From Dietzia natronolimnaea (lineage in GTDB: Bacteria > Actinomycetota > Actinomycetes > Mycobacteriales > Mycobacteriaceae), in assembly GCF_002289575.1 (NCBI RefSeq), contig NZ_NTGA01000033.1:1-38417 (forward strand): a stretch of 38,417 nt of DNA, given 5' to 3'. Position 1 is the first letter of the stretch. Each line of letters opens with the position of its first letter. Both the position numbers and the translations under genes were made by a program. Positions 1 through 8,302 of the stretch are shown in pieces. Under the pieces are notes generated by a model. The model saw nothing but the letters and a program-made list of their open reading frames with translations, had not been told where the DNA came from and made no database searches.

Positions 1-383
1 TGGTTCGGGTTGGTGCAGCCGGCGTAGTCGCAGCGGTGGCACAGGATGGGGTCGGTCAGGGCGCTCCAGCCGAGTCGGTCGATGATGCCGTGCGCGAGTT
101 GGTAGGCGTACAGGTGCGCGGGGACGGTGCCGCGGCGGGAGAGCCCAGGCAGGCTGGCGGCGCGGAAGGAACCGTGTCCGGTGGAGGAGATCGCGCCGAT
201 CCAGGGCCAGCACTGGTCGGGGCCGCGGCGGTAGCGCTTGTTCTCGAACCGTTGCCGGGTGGCGGGGTCGGTGAGCCAGATGCGCCACAGTGTCGCCGGG
301 GTGCGCACCGGCCGGGGATCGCCGAGCAGAGAGAGCTGCTGCGTGTCCGGTGCGGCCGGTAGAGGGAACAGTGCTGCGGTCAT
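1..383 (-). CDS. HNH endonuclease-like protein, N-terminal part (runs off left edge)
   Basis: An open frame on the minus strand starts at ATG 383 and runs off the left edge of the window (127 codons seen). The visible part begins MTAALFPLPAAP, continues through a basic stretch with a CWPWIGAI segment, and ends in CHRCDYAGCTNPN. The closing Cys-x2-Cys/His followed by Cys-x-Asn-Pro is typical of the start of HNH nuclease folds of phages and actinobacterial plasmids, where a metal-binding Cys/His pattern precedes the catalytic His-Asn-His. The catalytic half lies outside the window, so nuclease activity cannot be judged. It lies downstream of the 675-1028 gene on the same strand and is separated from it by a hairpin at 497-526. 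It may alternatively be only a zinc-finger DNA-binding protein. Confidence 0.55.
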   Translation of the reverse strand, partial: MTAALFPLPAAPDTQQLSLLGDPRPVRTPATLWRIWLTDPATRQRFENKRYRRGPDQCWPWIGAISSTGHGSFRAASLPGLSRRGTVPAHLYAYQLAHGIIDRLGWSALTDPILCHRCDYAGCTNPN

Positions 384-496
384 CGGGGCCTCGAGGGTGT
401 TGAGGGAACTGTTACCGGGTGGGGCGAGGATAGGTGTCAGCTACGACAGCGTCGGCGATGGCCGGGCCCGCACGGTTGCGCAGTGTCCGCTGGTGG

Positions 497-526
497 GTGC
501 GCCCGGCGGCAAGACGCCGGGCGCAC
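497..526. terminator. 12-bp perfect hairpin between two minus-strand genes
   Basis: GTGCGCCCGGCG and its exact reverse complement are separated by six bases (GCAAGA). There is no T-tract on either side, so it is either an intrinsic terminator of the GC-rich actinobacterial type for the 675-1028 gene or an mRNA-stabilising structure ahead of the HNH-like gene. The rest of the 384-674 interval shows no gene I can support. Confidence 0.5.
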
Positions 527-674
527 TCTAAAGAGCGCGTTGTGGAGCAGGCCCGGTAACAGCTCCCCGCTTAGACTCCCCCGCCCTGCCCGAGGCGCCG
601 AGGGGTAAAGACACTGTCGCAGCGGGGCAGGAGTCCATCCTTCGACCCCGGCAGGGCGATCGGGCCCGAGGCGC

Positions 675-1028
675 TCACGCCACGTTGCGGTCCCCAGTGG
701 CCTCCGCCGGGGCCTCATCGTGCGTGTCCTGCGCCGAGGCAACCTGCTCCTGTTGGTCGTCACCCAGTGTGTCGAGGGCCGTCTTGATGTCGCGGGTGGA
801 GATGCCGAGGAGTTCGGCGATCTCGCCGCGCGGTTCGCCCTCGTCGATGAGAGCCTTGATCGCCTCTCCGGCATCGAGGCGAGCCTTGGCGATCGCGTCG
901 GCGGCGGTGAAATAGCGGGTGGCCGCTGCCTCGATGCGCTCGTCGCGCTCCCGGCGCTTGCGCTGCTTCTCGGCGAGCGCCTGCCTGGCGCGGTTGCGGG
1001 CGCTGGTCTTGTCGGAGGTCTTAGCCAC
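675..1028 (-). CDS. Small helix-rich plasmid protein, possible DNA-binding accessory
   Basis: A 117-residue protein from GTG 1028, chosen because an AGGGAAG ribosome binding site sits about 8 bases upstream; the open frame extends further upstream but without a site. The N-terminal half (VAKTSDKTSARNRARQALAE onward) is a charged helix rich in Arg/Lys/Glu. Residues about 55-85 contain GEPRGEIAELLGISTRDIK, which reads like a helix-turn-helix. The C-terminus is acidic and probably disordered. It is divergent from the relaxase gene 1271, the usual place for an oriT-binding or relaxosome accessory protein or a repressor of traA. That role is inference from position and the HTH-like segment; no named family is recognised. 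Confidence 0.6.
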   Translation of the reverse strand: MAKTSDKTSARNRARQALAEKQRKRRERDERIEAAATRYFTAADAIAKARLDAGEAIKALIDEGEPRGEIAELLGISTRDIKTALDTLGDDQQEQVASAQDTHDEAPAEATGDRNVA

Positions 1029-1270
1029 GGTAGTCGCTTCCCTGTAGTCGAGCTGGGCCTGTTCTCGCCACCCAACTCTAACGCTGCCGACGATCGCACA
1101 CCAGAGCCTGCTATGCCCCCGGTCCCCCACCAGTGCCCCATCCGGACGTGTCACTTCGTTCCACGCTTGTACTTCGCTTCGCTCAGCCCCCGAGAACCTA
1201 CACACCTCTTGCTGATTTTCAGACTTCGTCCGTGACCGGGCGCTGACGTGGGGTTAGAGTGGGCGTCGTG
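1029..1270. other. Divergent intergenic region, candidate oriT/promoter zone
   Basis: About 240 bases separate the small DNA-binding-like gene and the MobF relaxase. MobF relaxases commonly lie next to their origin of transfer with a small accessory protein gene on the other side, so oriT may lie here. I could not identify a convincing nic site or long inverted repeat inside the interval; the nearest strong palindrome is just inside traA (1307-1330). Confidence 0.3.
1232..1260 (+). promoter_or_regulatory. Putative traA promoter, leaderless
   Basis: GTGACC (1232-1237) and TAGAGT (1255-1260) are separated by 17 bases. A start point about 7 bases after the -10 would fall at 1267-1271, on the GTG-ATG start codons of traA, giving a leaderless transcript as is common in actinobacteria. 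No Shine-Dalgarno sequence is visible ahead of the gene. Confidence 0.45.
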
Positions 1271-4200
1271 ATGACCCTCCACGTGCTGCACGCCGGGGAC
1301 GGCTACAGCTACCTGACACGTCAGGTAGCTACTGCTGACCGGCTGCGCGAACGTGGCCAGGAGCTGACCGACTACTACACCGCCAATGGCACCCCTCCCG
1401 GCCGCTGGCATGGCGCTGGCTTGGAAGCGCTCTCTGAGATCAGCCCGGTTTCCGGCACGGTGTCCGAGGAGCAGATGAAGGCGCTGTTCGGCGAGGGCCG
1501 GCACCCCAACACCGACCAGATGCTCGAGGCCGGCGCCGACCTCAAGGCGACCGCGCTCGGTCGGAAGTTCCCGGAGTTCAAGAACGAGATCCCGCTCGTG
1601 GAGGAGTACAAGTCCACGCTCCGGGAGCTGGCCGAGGAGGGCCACACGATCGACAAGGCCACCACCTCGGAGGCGTGGCGGACGCTGGCAGACAAGCACT
1701 ACCGCGCCAAGTTCGGGCACCAGCCACCCACGGAGCGGGAGCTGCTGTCCTGGGCCGCCGCGCAGCGCAGCAACGTGCGTCAGCCGGTCGCCGGCATGGA
1801 TCTGGTGTTCACTCCGCAGAAGTCCGTCAGCACCCTGTGGGCCCTGGCGGACACCGACACTCGGCGGGAGATCGAACGCATCCACCGGGAGTGTGTCAAC
1901 GACTGTCTGGCGTGGATCGAGCGCGAGGCCGCCTTCACCCGCCGCGGTGATCGCAGCGAGCGGCAGATCGACACCCACGGCTTGATCGTGGCTCAGTTCG
2001 ACCACTACGACACCCGCGCCGGCGACCCGAACCTGCACACCCACTGCGCGGTGTCGAACAAGGTGTTGGGCGTCGATGGCAAGTGGTCCGCCCTCGATGG
2101 TGCGGCGCTGCACAAGCACGCCGTGGCCGCGTCCCAGCGCTACAACGCGGCGATCGTTGATCGGCTTCGCCGGGAGATGGGCGTGGCGTTCGAGGCCCGC
2201 TATCCCACCAGGGACAGGCAGCCCGTCTGGGAGGTCGCCGGCATCGATCAGACGCTGTGCCGGGCGTTCTCCTCACGCCGACAAATGGTCGAGGCTCGCC
2301 GCGACGAGCTCCTCGCCGAGTACCGGGCCACCCACGGCCGGGCACCGACTCAGGCGGTCCAGTACGCCCTTCTCCAGCAAGCCACGCTAGACACCCGGGA
2401 AGGCAAGCAGGAGTCCCGGTCGCTGGCCGACCACCAGTCGACCTGGCGCCGATTGGCCGCCCGGCACCTCGGATCAGAAGCCGCCGTCGACGCTATGGTC
2501 TCCCGTGCGCTGAACCCCGAAACTCCGGACAGTCAGGCAGGCGAGATGAACCCCTCGGTGCGGCAGATGGATGCCGTCGAGGTCGAGTCCGCCCGCGTCA
2601 TCGAGGCCGTGTCCGATGCCCGAGCGACGTGGACCCACGCGCACGTGCGGGCCGTAGTCGAGACCCAACTGACCAACGTCGCCTTCACCTCACCCACCGA
2701 GCGGGACCACGCGGTGACTACCGTGGTTGACCACGCCCTTGAACGCGGGTCGGTGGCCCTGTCGACGCCCGAGACGCTGGAGACGCCCACCGCATTGCGG
2801 CGCGATTCCGACGGGCTCAGTGTCCTCGAGCGCCACGGCGAGCTGCTCCACACCTCAACCGCCATGCTCGACGCCGAGCAACTGGTCACCGGCGCCGCAC
2901 AAACTCCCGTCCCGGTGTTCACCACCGGCGAGCAACTGCGGGCAGTTATCGCCGAGCAAGAGTCCGCGAGCGGCCGCGTCCTCAACCCCGGACAGCGAAC
3001 ACTAGCCGAACATTTCTGCCTATCCGGCGGGCTCGTCGCCGCCGGCGTCGGTCCCGCCGGCACCGGCAAGACCACCTCCATGAAGGCCGTCACCGCCGCC
3101 TGGCAAGCTTCCGGACGACAGGTCATCGCCCTGGCGCCGTCCGCGGTCGCCGCCGAAACCCTCGGTGAGGAGATCGGCGCCGAAGCCCGCACGCTTGCCT
3201 CGCTGACCTACCGCTGGCGCGGAAAACTGGAGCACATGGGCTACGCGCCGCGCAGTCCCGAAGGGCTGCCGCTCGCCATCGAACCGGGTGCGATGCTGCT
3301 ACTCGATGAGGCCGCCATGGCCTCCACCAAGGACGTCGCGGCGCTCGTGGAGATCGCCCGCGATCGCGGCGCTGTGGTGCGCATGGTGGGAGATCCCGCG
3401 CAGCTCGACGCCGTCGAGTCCGGCGGACTCATGCGCCTTGTGGCCTGCCAGACCAACGCCCCCGAACTGACCGACGTCGTCCGGTTCGGGGACGACACCG
3501 CCCAAGCCCACGCCTCCATCGGCATCCGCTCCGGCGACGCCGGCGCCCTGCAATTCCACGCCGACAAAGGCTGGATCCACGGCGGCGCCCGTGAGGAGAT
3601 GATCGCCGCCGCAGTGGCCGATCACTTCGCCGACACTGACGCCGGCCGCGACGGGATCGTCCTGGCCTCCACCACCGCCACAGTCCGCGTGCTCAACACC
3701 CAGATCCAGAATCGTCACCGTGACACCGGGACCGCGAGAACGCGCCGTCTGGCCGACCTTGCTGATGATCTCACCGCCGGCCGCGGCGACATCGTCGTCA
3801 CCCGCACCAACAACGGGGACCTTCGCACCAAGGGTGGAACCAGGCCCGGCTCCCGCGTGCAGAACGGTGACCGCTGGCGCGTGGAGAAGGTAGCCCGCGA
3901 CGGGTCGCTGACCGTGAGGCACCTTGGGCACCGGGGCCGGGTCACCCTCGATGCCGACTACGTCACCGGCTGTACCGAGCTGGGCTACGCGAGCACTATC
4001 CACCGCGCGCAGGGCATCACCGTCGACGTCTCCCGCACCGTCGTCGACGAGGCGACCAACCGCCGCGGCCTGTACGTCGCCCTGTCCCGCGGCCGGGCCG
4101 AGAACCACGCCTACGCCGTCACAGACTCTCCCCTGGATGTGGAGACCGAGAAGCCACACCTGCCCCCCGAGGTCGACGACCGGCTCACCACCGCCCGCGG

Positions 4201-4828
4201 CGTCCTAACCGCGGCCCTGGCCCGGGACGACGGACACACCACCGCCACCGAGCAACTGCGCGACGCTCTGTCCGCCGCAGACGACCCGGACCGCATGGCC
4301 GCCGGCTACGCCGCCGCCCGCGATCTGCTCGTGCGCGACTACACCACCCACCTGGTGGGCTCCATGACCGTCGGTGAGGTGCCTGCGGCAGAAGCGGCGC
4401 CTCTGCGCTCGGCGGTTGATAGCGCGTTGGCCCGCGGCGTCGACGTCGCAGCCGCGATCGCGCAGTGGCACCACGAGGTCGACGCCCCGGACGACCCGCT
4501 CGCCTCGGCCACCGGCTGGCTATCGGGATACGAAACAGACACCGACACCGACCTCGGCCACCTGGCCCCCCTGCCCTACCGGCACCCCGGCATGGACACC
4601 GAGCTGGCCGACTACGCAGCCGCAACCCTGGCCGAGCACACCAGACTTACCCACGCGCCCATCCAGGAGACCCCCGAACAGGACGACGAGGATCTGGACC
4701 CCTTCGCGGCCTCCTACCTCGCGCACCGGGCCGCAGACAGAGCAAACGGCCCGGCCGTCGGGAAGACGACCGGACCGTCTGTGGACTGGGGTCCGGCTAC
4801 GGGGCCGGATTCGTCAGCTGACCTCTGA
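1271..4828 (+). CDS. traA: MobF-family conjugative relaxase/helicase (TraA/TrwC-like)
   Basis: A 1185-residue relaxase that nicks oriT, stays covalently bound to the transferred strand and unwinds it. ATG 1271 is preferred; in-frame GTG codons at 1259 and 1268 are alternatives. The N-terminus has the GDGYSYLTRQVA motif and a tandem tyrosine (Y35-Y36) followed by PPGRWHG, typical of TrwC-type relaxases. The metal-binding histidine motif NLHTHCAVSNKV is at residues 254-265. The C-terminal half is an SF1 helicase with Walker A GPAGTGKTT (594-602), LLLDEAAM as Walker B and a later STIHRAQGITVDV motif. Length and domain order match full TraA proteins of Rhodococcus/Gordonia plasmids, so it appears intact. 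The acidic C-terminal tail (EQDDEDLD) is a possible coupling-protein recognition signal. It is monocistronic and ends 146 bases before the convergent LysR gene. Confidence 0.93.
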   Translation: MTLHVLHAGDGYSYLTRQVATADRLRERGQELTDYYTANGTPPGRWHGAGLEALSEISPVSGTVSEEQMKALFGEGRHPNTDQMLEAGADLKATALGRKFPEFKNEIPLVEEYKSTLRELAEEGHTIDKATTSEAWRTLADKHYRAKFGHQPPTERELLSWAAAQRSNVRQPVAGMDLVFTPQKSVSTLWALADTDTRREIERIHRECVNDCLAWIEREAAFTRRGDRSERQIDTHGLIVAQFDHYDTRAGDPNLHTHCAVSNKVLGVDGKWSALDGAALHKHAVAASQRYNAAIVDRLRREMGVAFEARYPTRDRQPVWEVAGIDQTLCRAFSSRRQMVEARRDELLAEYRATHGRAPTQAVQYALLQQATLDTREGKQESRSLADHQSTWRRLAARHLGSEAAVDAMVSRALNPETPDSQAGEMNPSVRQMDAVEVESARVIEAVSDARATWTHAHVRAVVETQLTNVAFTSPTERDHAVTTVVDHALERGSVALSTPETLETPTALRRDSDGLSVLERHGELLHTSTAMLDAEQLVTGAAQTPVPVFTTGEQLRAVIAEQESASGRVLNPGQRTLAEHFCLSGGLVAAGVGPAGTGKTTSMKAVTAAWQASGRQVIALAPSAVAAETLGEEIGAEARTLASLTYRWRGKLEHMGYAPRSPEGLPLAIEPGAMLLLDEAAMASTKDVAALVEIARDRGAVVRMVGDPAQLDAVESGGLMRLVACQTNAPELTDVVRFGDDTAQAHASIGIRSGDAGALQFHADKGWIHGGAREEMIAAAVADHFADTDAGRDGIVLASTTATVRVLNTQIQNRHRDTGTARTRRLADLADDLTAGRGDIVVTRTNNGDLRTKGGTRPGSRVQNGDRWRVEKVARDGSLTVRHLGHRGRVTLDADYVTGCTELGYASTIHRAQGITVDVSRTVVDEATNRRGLYVALSRGRAENHAYAVTDSPLDVETEKPHLPPEVDDRLTTARGVLTAALARDDGHTTATEQLRDALSAADDPDRMAAGYAAARDLLVRDYTTHLVGSMTVGEVPAAEAAPLRSAVDSALARGVDVAAAIAQWHHEVDAPDDPLASATGWLSGYETDTDTDLGHLAPLPYRHPGMDTELADYAAATLAEHTRLTHAPIQETPEQDDEDLDPFAASYLAHRAADRANGPAVGKTTGPSVDWGPATGPDSSADL
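1307..1330. repeat. Perfect 11-bp palindrome inside the start of traA
   Basis: AGCTACCTGAC, two bases (AC), then GTCAGGTAGCT. It lies at codons 13-20 of traA, over the SYLTRQVA motif, about 45 bases after the predicted transcription start. It may be an operator, an attenuating hairpin, or a relaxosome recognition element. No such symmetry is required by the protein sequence alone, because synonymous choices make it perfect. Confidence 0.6.
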
Positions 4829-4974
4829 TGACCCTGCCGGGTGCCCTCGAGCCGGCGTTAGAACTGTGGCCCGGGGTCGGACTGTCGGCTCAGGTGTGAG
4901 CTTGGGGTGAAGTCGGTTGGGCCTGGGCTGCTAGCTGTTGCGGGTCATGAGGTTGGTGACAGCAGTTGAACCGA

Positions 4975-5904
4975 TCAGCGGTCGGCTTGGCTGTATGCGG
5001 TAGATGCGGGGTTGTCACGTGAGTCGAGGTGGTGGAGTAGGAAGCTGCTGAGGCGGCGGGTGGGGGGTGCTTCGGTTGTGGCGCCCCAGGCGAGGGTGAC
5101 GTCTCGGCAGTATCGGGAGCCGGTCAGTGGCAGTTCGGTCAGTCCCGGAGGTATCCGTTCGTCGTGGGGGAGCAGAGCGATCCCGAGGCCGCGGCTTACC
5201 AGTTCACGGATGGTGGCGAACTCGGTTACCTCGAATGCGATGTCAGGCGTGTAGCCCGCTTCTCGGCACCAGGTCTCGGTCAGTTGGCGGAGGTTGTAGC
5301 TGGGCGGGTTGGCGATGAAGGTTTCGTTCTTCAGGTCTGCGAGCCGGACGTGTTTCAGCGCTGCGAGGCGGTGATCGTCGGGGACCGCGACCTGGATCTG
5401 TTGGGTGCCGATGCGCATGTGTCTGAGCCGTTCGGGCGCGGGGATGACGACTGCCAGGTCGAGATCACCCGCGAGAAGATCCGCGCTCAGCGCCGATCCG
5501 TGTGCCTGCTTGAGGAGCACCTTGATGCCGGGATGGTGGTGCCGGAATGCGGCGAGTAGGTCGGGAACGCGTCCTGACCCCATTGTCAGAGGGAACCCGA
5601 ACCGCACGGTCCCTTGATCCGGGTCGGCTTCTCCGGTCACATCATCGATTGCCAGGTCCAGTTGGCGCAGTGGCTCTCGCACTTGCTGAGCCAGTCGCTC
5701 GGCTGCTGCAGTGAGGCGGACGATCCTTCCGTCGTGGATGAGGAGCGGAACGTGCAGTTCCACTTCCAAGGCGTGAATGCGACGGCTCATCGATGACTGA
5801 GGGACGCCGAGTGCGGCGGCGGCCTGGGTCATGTGTCCGTTGCAGGCGGCCAGTTCCACCAGTGCCCGCAGCTGCGGAGCAAGCCGGTTCGTCCAATGAT
5901 CCAT
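4975..5904 (-). CDS. LysR-family transcriptional regulator, divergent from mqo
   Basis: A 309-residue LysR-type regulator from ATG 5904 (MDHWTNRLAPQL). The winged HTH lies at residues about 14-60, with MTQAAAALGVPQSSMSRRIHALE the recognition helices. The rest is a periplasmic-binding-like effector domain with the RFGFPLTMGSG and GIALLPHDERIP segments typical of the family. LysR regulators normally bind an inverted T-N11-A site in the shared promoter of a divergent target, and here the divergent gene is the malate:quinone oxidoreductase at 5999. The effector is unknown; malate or a related dicarboxylate is only a guess from the neighbour. An upstream in-frame start at 5925 would lengthen it by seven residues. 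The two genes form a self-contained cargo pair. Confidence 0.9.
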   Translation of the reverse strand: MDHWTNRLAPQLRALVELAACNGHMTQAAAALGVPQSSMSRRIHALEVELHVPLLIHDGRIVRLTAAAERLAQQVREPLRQLDLAIDDVTGEADPDQGTVRFGFPLTMGSGRVPDLLAAFRHHHPGIKVLLKQAHGSALSADLLAGDLDLAVVIPAPERLRHMRIGTQQIQVAVPDDHRLAALKHVRLADLKNETFIANPPSYNLRQLTETWCREAGYTPDIAFEVTEFATIRELVSRGLGIALLPHDERIPPGLTELPLTGSRYCRDVTLAWGATTEAPPTRRLSSFLLHHLDSRDNPASTAYSQADR

Positions 5905-5939
5905 AATCGGATTGTAATGTCGCATTCATTCATTGGACG
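5890..5939. promoter_or_regulatory. 10-bp inverted repeat spanning the lysR-mqo divergent promoter
   Basis: CGTCCAATGA (5890-5899) and its exact complement TCATTGGACG (5930-5939) are 30 bases apart. A second shorter repeat, CATTC-N8-GAATG, lies at 5927-5944 and fits a LysR box. The left half overlaps codons 2-5 of the LysR gene. The arrangement fits a regulator binding two sites and repressing itself while controlling mqo. Confidence 0.5.
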
Positions 5940-5998
5940 GAATGACCGTCTCGGGCGAATCTGGACGCACTGATTCTCTACTTCGGGAGCGTGTGTCA

Positions 5999-7528
5999 AT
6001 GGGGAGAGCCTCGAACGCCGGGCCGGGCTCGTGCGAGGAGTTCGATGCCGACGTCATCTTGATTGGCGGCGGCATCATGTCCGCAACGCTGGGATCGATG
6101 TTGGCGGTTCTGCAGCCCGACTGGCGGATAATTTTGCTGGAGAGGGCAACTGGGTTGGCTACCGAGAGCAGCGGGCCCTGGAACAACGCTGGTACCGGAC
6201 ACTCCGGGTTCTGCGAACTCAATTACATGCCCGACCCTGCGGACGGTCGCAAGGCGTCGACGGTCGCGCGGCAGTTTCACCTCAGCCGCCAGTGGTGGGC
6301 CCATTTGGTGCGCAAAGGACTGTTGTCCCCAGACACCTTCGTTCACGCCACCCCGCACATGGACGTTGTCTTTGGTCGCCGCGACATCGCCTATCTTCGG
6401 AAGCGGTTCGAAACGCTGACGAGCGATCCGCTGTTCGACGGGTTGGCCTACACCGAAGATCCCGCCACGATCAGCGAGTGGGCGCCCTTGATGGTGGAGG
6501 GACGGGCTCATGACGAGCCGATGGCAGCCACCCGTCATCCCGGCGGAACCGACGTCGACTTTGGCGCGCTGACGGAAGGGTTGACGCGTATCGTCACCGA
6601 CGCCGGCGGGCAGATACTGCTCGAGCACGAGGTGCGCTCGCTGCGCCGGTCCCCGGACGGCGCCTGGGTCGTCGGCGGGCGCACACGTGGCGGCAGGTTC
6701 GAACTACGTGGGCGACGGGTGTTCGTAGGGGCAGGCGGAATGGCGCTGCGTCTTCTGCAGCGCGCTCGCCTTCCCGAGATTCGCGGGTATGCCGTGCTAC
6801 CCGTCGGGGCCGCCTTCTTCCGCTGCTCGGCACCGGGTGTCGTCGCCCGCCACGAGGCGAAGGTCTACGGGCAAGCCGAGATTGGCGCCCCACCGATGTC
6901 CGTGCCCCATCTCGACCGGCGTTTCGTCGACGGAACCGGGCACCTGATGTTCGGGCCCTACGCGACCTTCAGCACCAAGCTGCTCAAGGGGGGTCGACTC
7001 ACCGACTTCATCACCACGCTGCGCTGGCACAACCTGCACGTCATCGCGGCAGCACTCATCCAGAACTTGTCACTGATGCGCTACCTTCTCGGCGAACTCG
7101 CTGCCCGGCCCCGAAAGAAGTTCGCCAAGCTGCAGCGCTTCTACCCGACCGCAGACATCAACCAATGGGACCTGGTGCCCGCCGGGCAGCGCGCGCAACT
7201 GGTCACCCCTGACCGACGTCGTATCGGTGTGCTCCAGCAGGGAACTGAACTCGTCGTCGGCGGCGGCGGGACCATCGCGGGTCTCCTCGGCGCCTCCCCT
7301 GGGGCATCGACCGCAGTTCCGATCATGCTCGACCTGCTTCAACGATGCTTCCCGGTCCAGTGGCAGGCATCCTGGAGCGCCATTGTGAACGAGGCGATCC
7401 CCGGGCATGAACCTGACACGGACTGGGACGACAGCACCGTCAATGAGTCGGCCACCTCAACTGCTTCCGCACTGCAACTCGACTCGAAAGTGAATCTCCC
7501 AGGGGTTCTCGGCTGGGGACGGCGGTAA
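5999..7528 (+). CDS. mqo: Malate:quinone oxidoreductase (Mqo)
   Basis: A 509-residue FAD enzyme that oxidises malate to oxaloacetate and passes electrons to the quinone pool at the inner face of the membrane, bypassing NAD-dependent malate dehydrogenase. The start is ATG 5999, with GGGAG upstream; ATG 5942 would add 19 residues. The dinucleotide-binding GGGIMS is at residues 23-28, followed by the highly diagnostic PWNNAGTGHSGFCELNYMP, GAPPMSVPHLD and GTIAGLLGASPGAS motifs of the Mqo family. Length is close to the Corynebacterium enzyme (about 500). The C-terminal tail is unlike that of chromosomal actinobacterial Mqo proteins as I recall them and may be diverged. It is the only central-metabolism gene in the window, paired with a dedicated LysR regulator, so it looks like cargo. 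Confidence 0.93.
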   Translation: MGRASNAGPGSCEEFDADVILIGGGIMSATLGSMLAVLQPDWRIILLERATGLATESSGPWNNAGTGHSGFCELNYMPDPADGRKASTVARQFHLSRQWWAHLVRKGLLSPDTFVHATPHMDVVFGRRDIAYLRKRFETLTSDPLFDGLAYTEDPATISEWAPLMVEGRAHDEPMAATRHPGGTDVDFGALTEGLTRIVTDAGGQILLEHEVRSLRRSPDGAWVVGGRTRGGRFELRGRRVFVGAGGMALRLLQRARLPEIRGYAVLPVGAAFFRCSAPGVVARHEAKVYGQAEIGAPPMSVPHLDRRFVDGTGHLMFGPYATFSTKLLKGGRLTDFITTLRWHNLHVIAAALIQNLSLMRYLLGELAARPRKKFAKLQRFYPTADINQWDLVPAGQRAQLVTPDRRRIGVLQQGTELVVGGGGTIAGLLGASPGASTAVPIMLDLLQRCFPVQWQASWSAIVNEAIPGHEPDTDWDDSTVNESATSTASALQLDSKVNLPGVLGWGRR

Positions 7529-7609
7529 CGACAGTCAACGGCGAGTTCGCTGCCGCCAACGCCTCGGCCAGGTATGCGTGCAGCTCGTCGGTGCTGGAGG
7601 CGCTTGCGG

Positions 7610-8302
7610 TCATGCTTCCGCGACCTCCGGAGATGCCTCGATAGTTGGGGTACTGGTGTGGGGGGCAAGGGTCTGCTGCGCGGAACTCTCGGACTGCATG
7701 ATCAGTTCAGCCGGCGCGGTCGTCCCAACTCCTGGGCTGACCAACCCATCTACGACCGACGGGGAGACGCCTGTAGCGGTCAGCTCATCCGACAGTTGAT
7801 CAGGGCTCAGCCCGACTCGACGGTCGCCGGCTAGCGCGGCGGTATCGGCTGCTGATAGATCGGGAGTATCGGTGAGTGCGGCGTCGAGTACTCCGACCAG
7901 GTCGGTGTCGGACACTTCGAGTGTCACCGCGGCGATCAAGGCGAGAGTGAGGAAATCGGGGTCAGGTCCGCCCTGTCGACGGGCACGATCCACTGCCTCA
8001 TCTCGGTCGCGTTCGGCCTGCGCACGGTCGACTTCGGCTCGTCTGCGGGCCTCGTCGGCAGCTTCGACCATTCTCCGCCGCTCTAGTTCGCCGGCGATCA
8101 CCTCTCGTCGGGCCTGGGCGACCTCCCCGGACACCCCTGCATCGGCGCGAGCGGTCTCAACTATCAGAGATCCCACCGAGTGCTGGCGGACGGAGTGTTC
8201 TCCGATCGAGCGTGTCCGTGTCGGGTACGGACTAGCCGACGCGCCCACGCGGGCGTGGCGGATCAGATTGGCAACCACGGGGTCGCTGGGATGAGGGCTC
8301 AT
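7610..8302 (-). CDS. Coiled-coil protein, last gene of the transfer operon
   Basis: A 230-residue hypothetical protein from ATG 8302, overlapping the stop of the DUF4913 gene by four bases (ATGA), so it is translationally coupled. Residues about 55-112 are a long charged segment (ARREVIAGELERRRMVEAAD onward), probably a coiled coil. The remainder is Ala/Ser/Thr/Asp-rich without membrane spans or a signal peptide. No family is recognised. As the final gene of the operon, directly downstream of the coupling protein and the DUF4913 protein, it may be a cytoplasmic adaptor for the coupling protein; this is inference from position only. It converges on mqo with an 81-base gap. Confidence 0.75.
   Translation of the reverse strand: MSPHPSDPVVANLIRHARVGASASPYPTRTRSIGEHSVRQHSVGSLIVETARADAGVSGEVAQARREVIAGELERRRMVEAADEARRRAEVDRAQAERDRDEAVDRARRQGGPDPDFLTLALIAAVTLEVSDTDLVGVLDAALTDTPDLSAADTAALAGDRRVGLSPDQLSDELTATGVSPSVVDGLVSPGVGTTAPAELIMQSESSAQQTLAPHTSTPTIEASPEVAEA

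Noticed and set aside
437-1141. 234-codon minus-strand frame near the left end
   Set aside because: Arg/Ser/Pro-rich shadow overlapping the better supported 675-1028 gene with a ribosome binding site.
3299-4159. 286-codon minus-strand frame inside traA
   Set aside because: Antisense to the conserved helicase motifs of the relaxase; Gly/Val-rich composition of a shadow frame.
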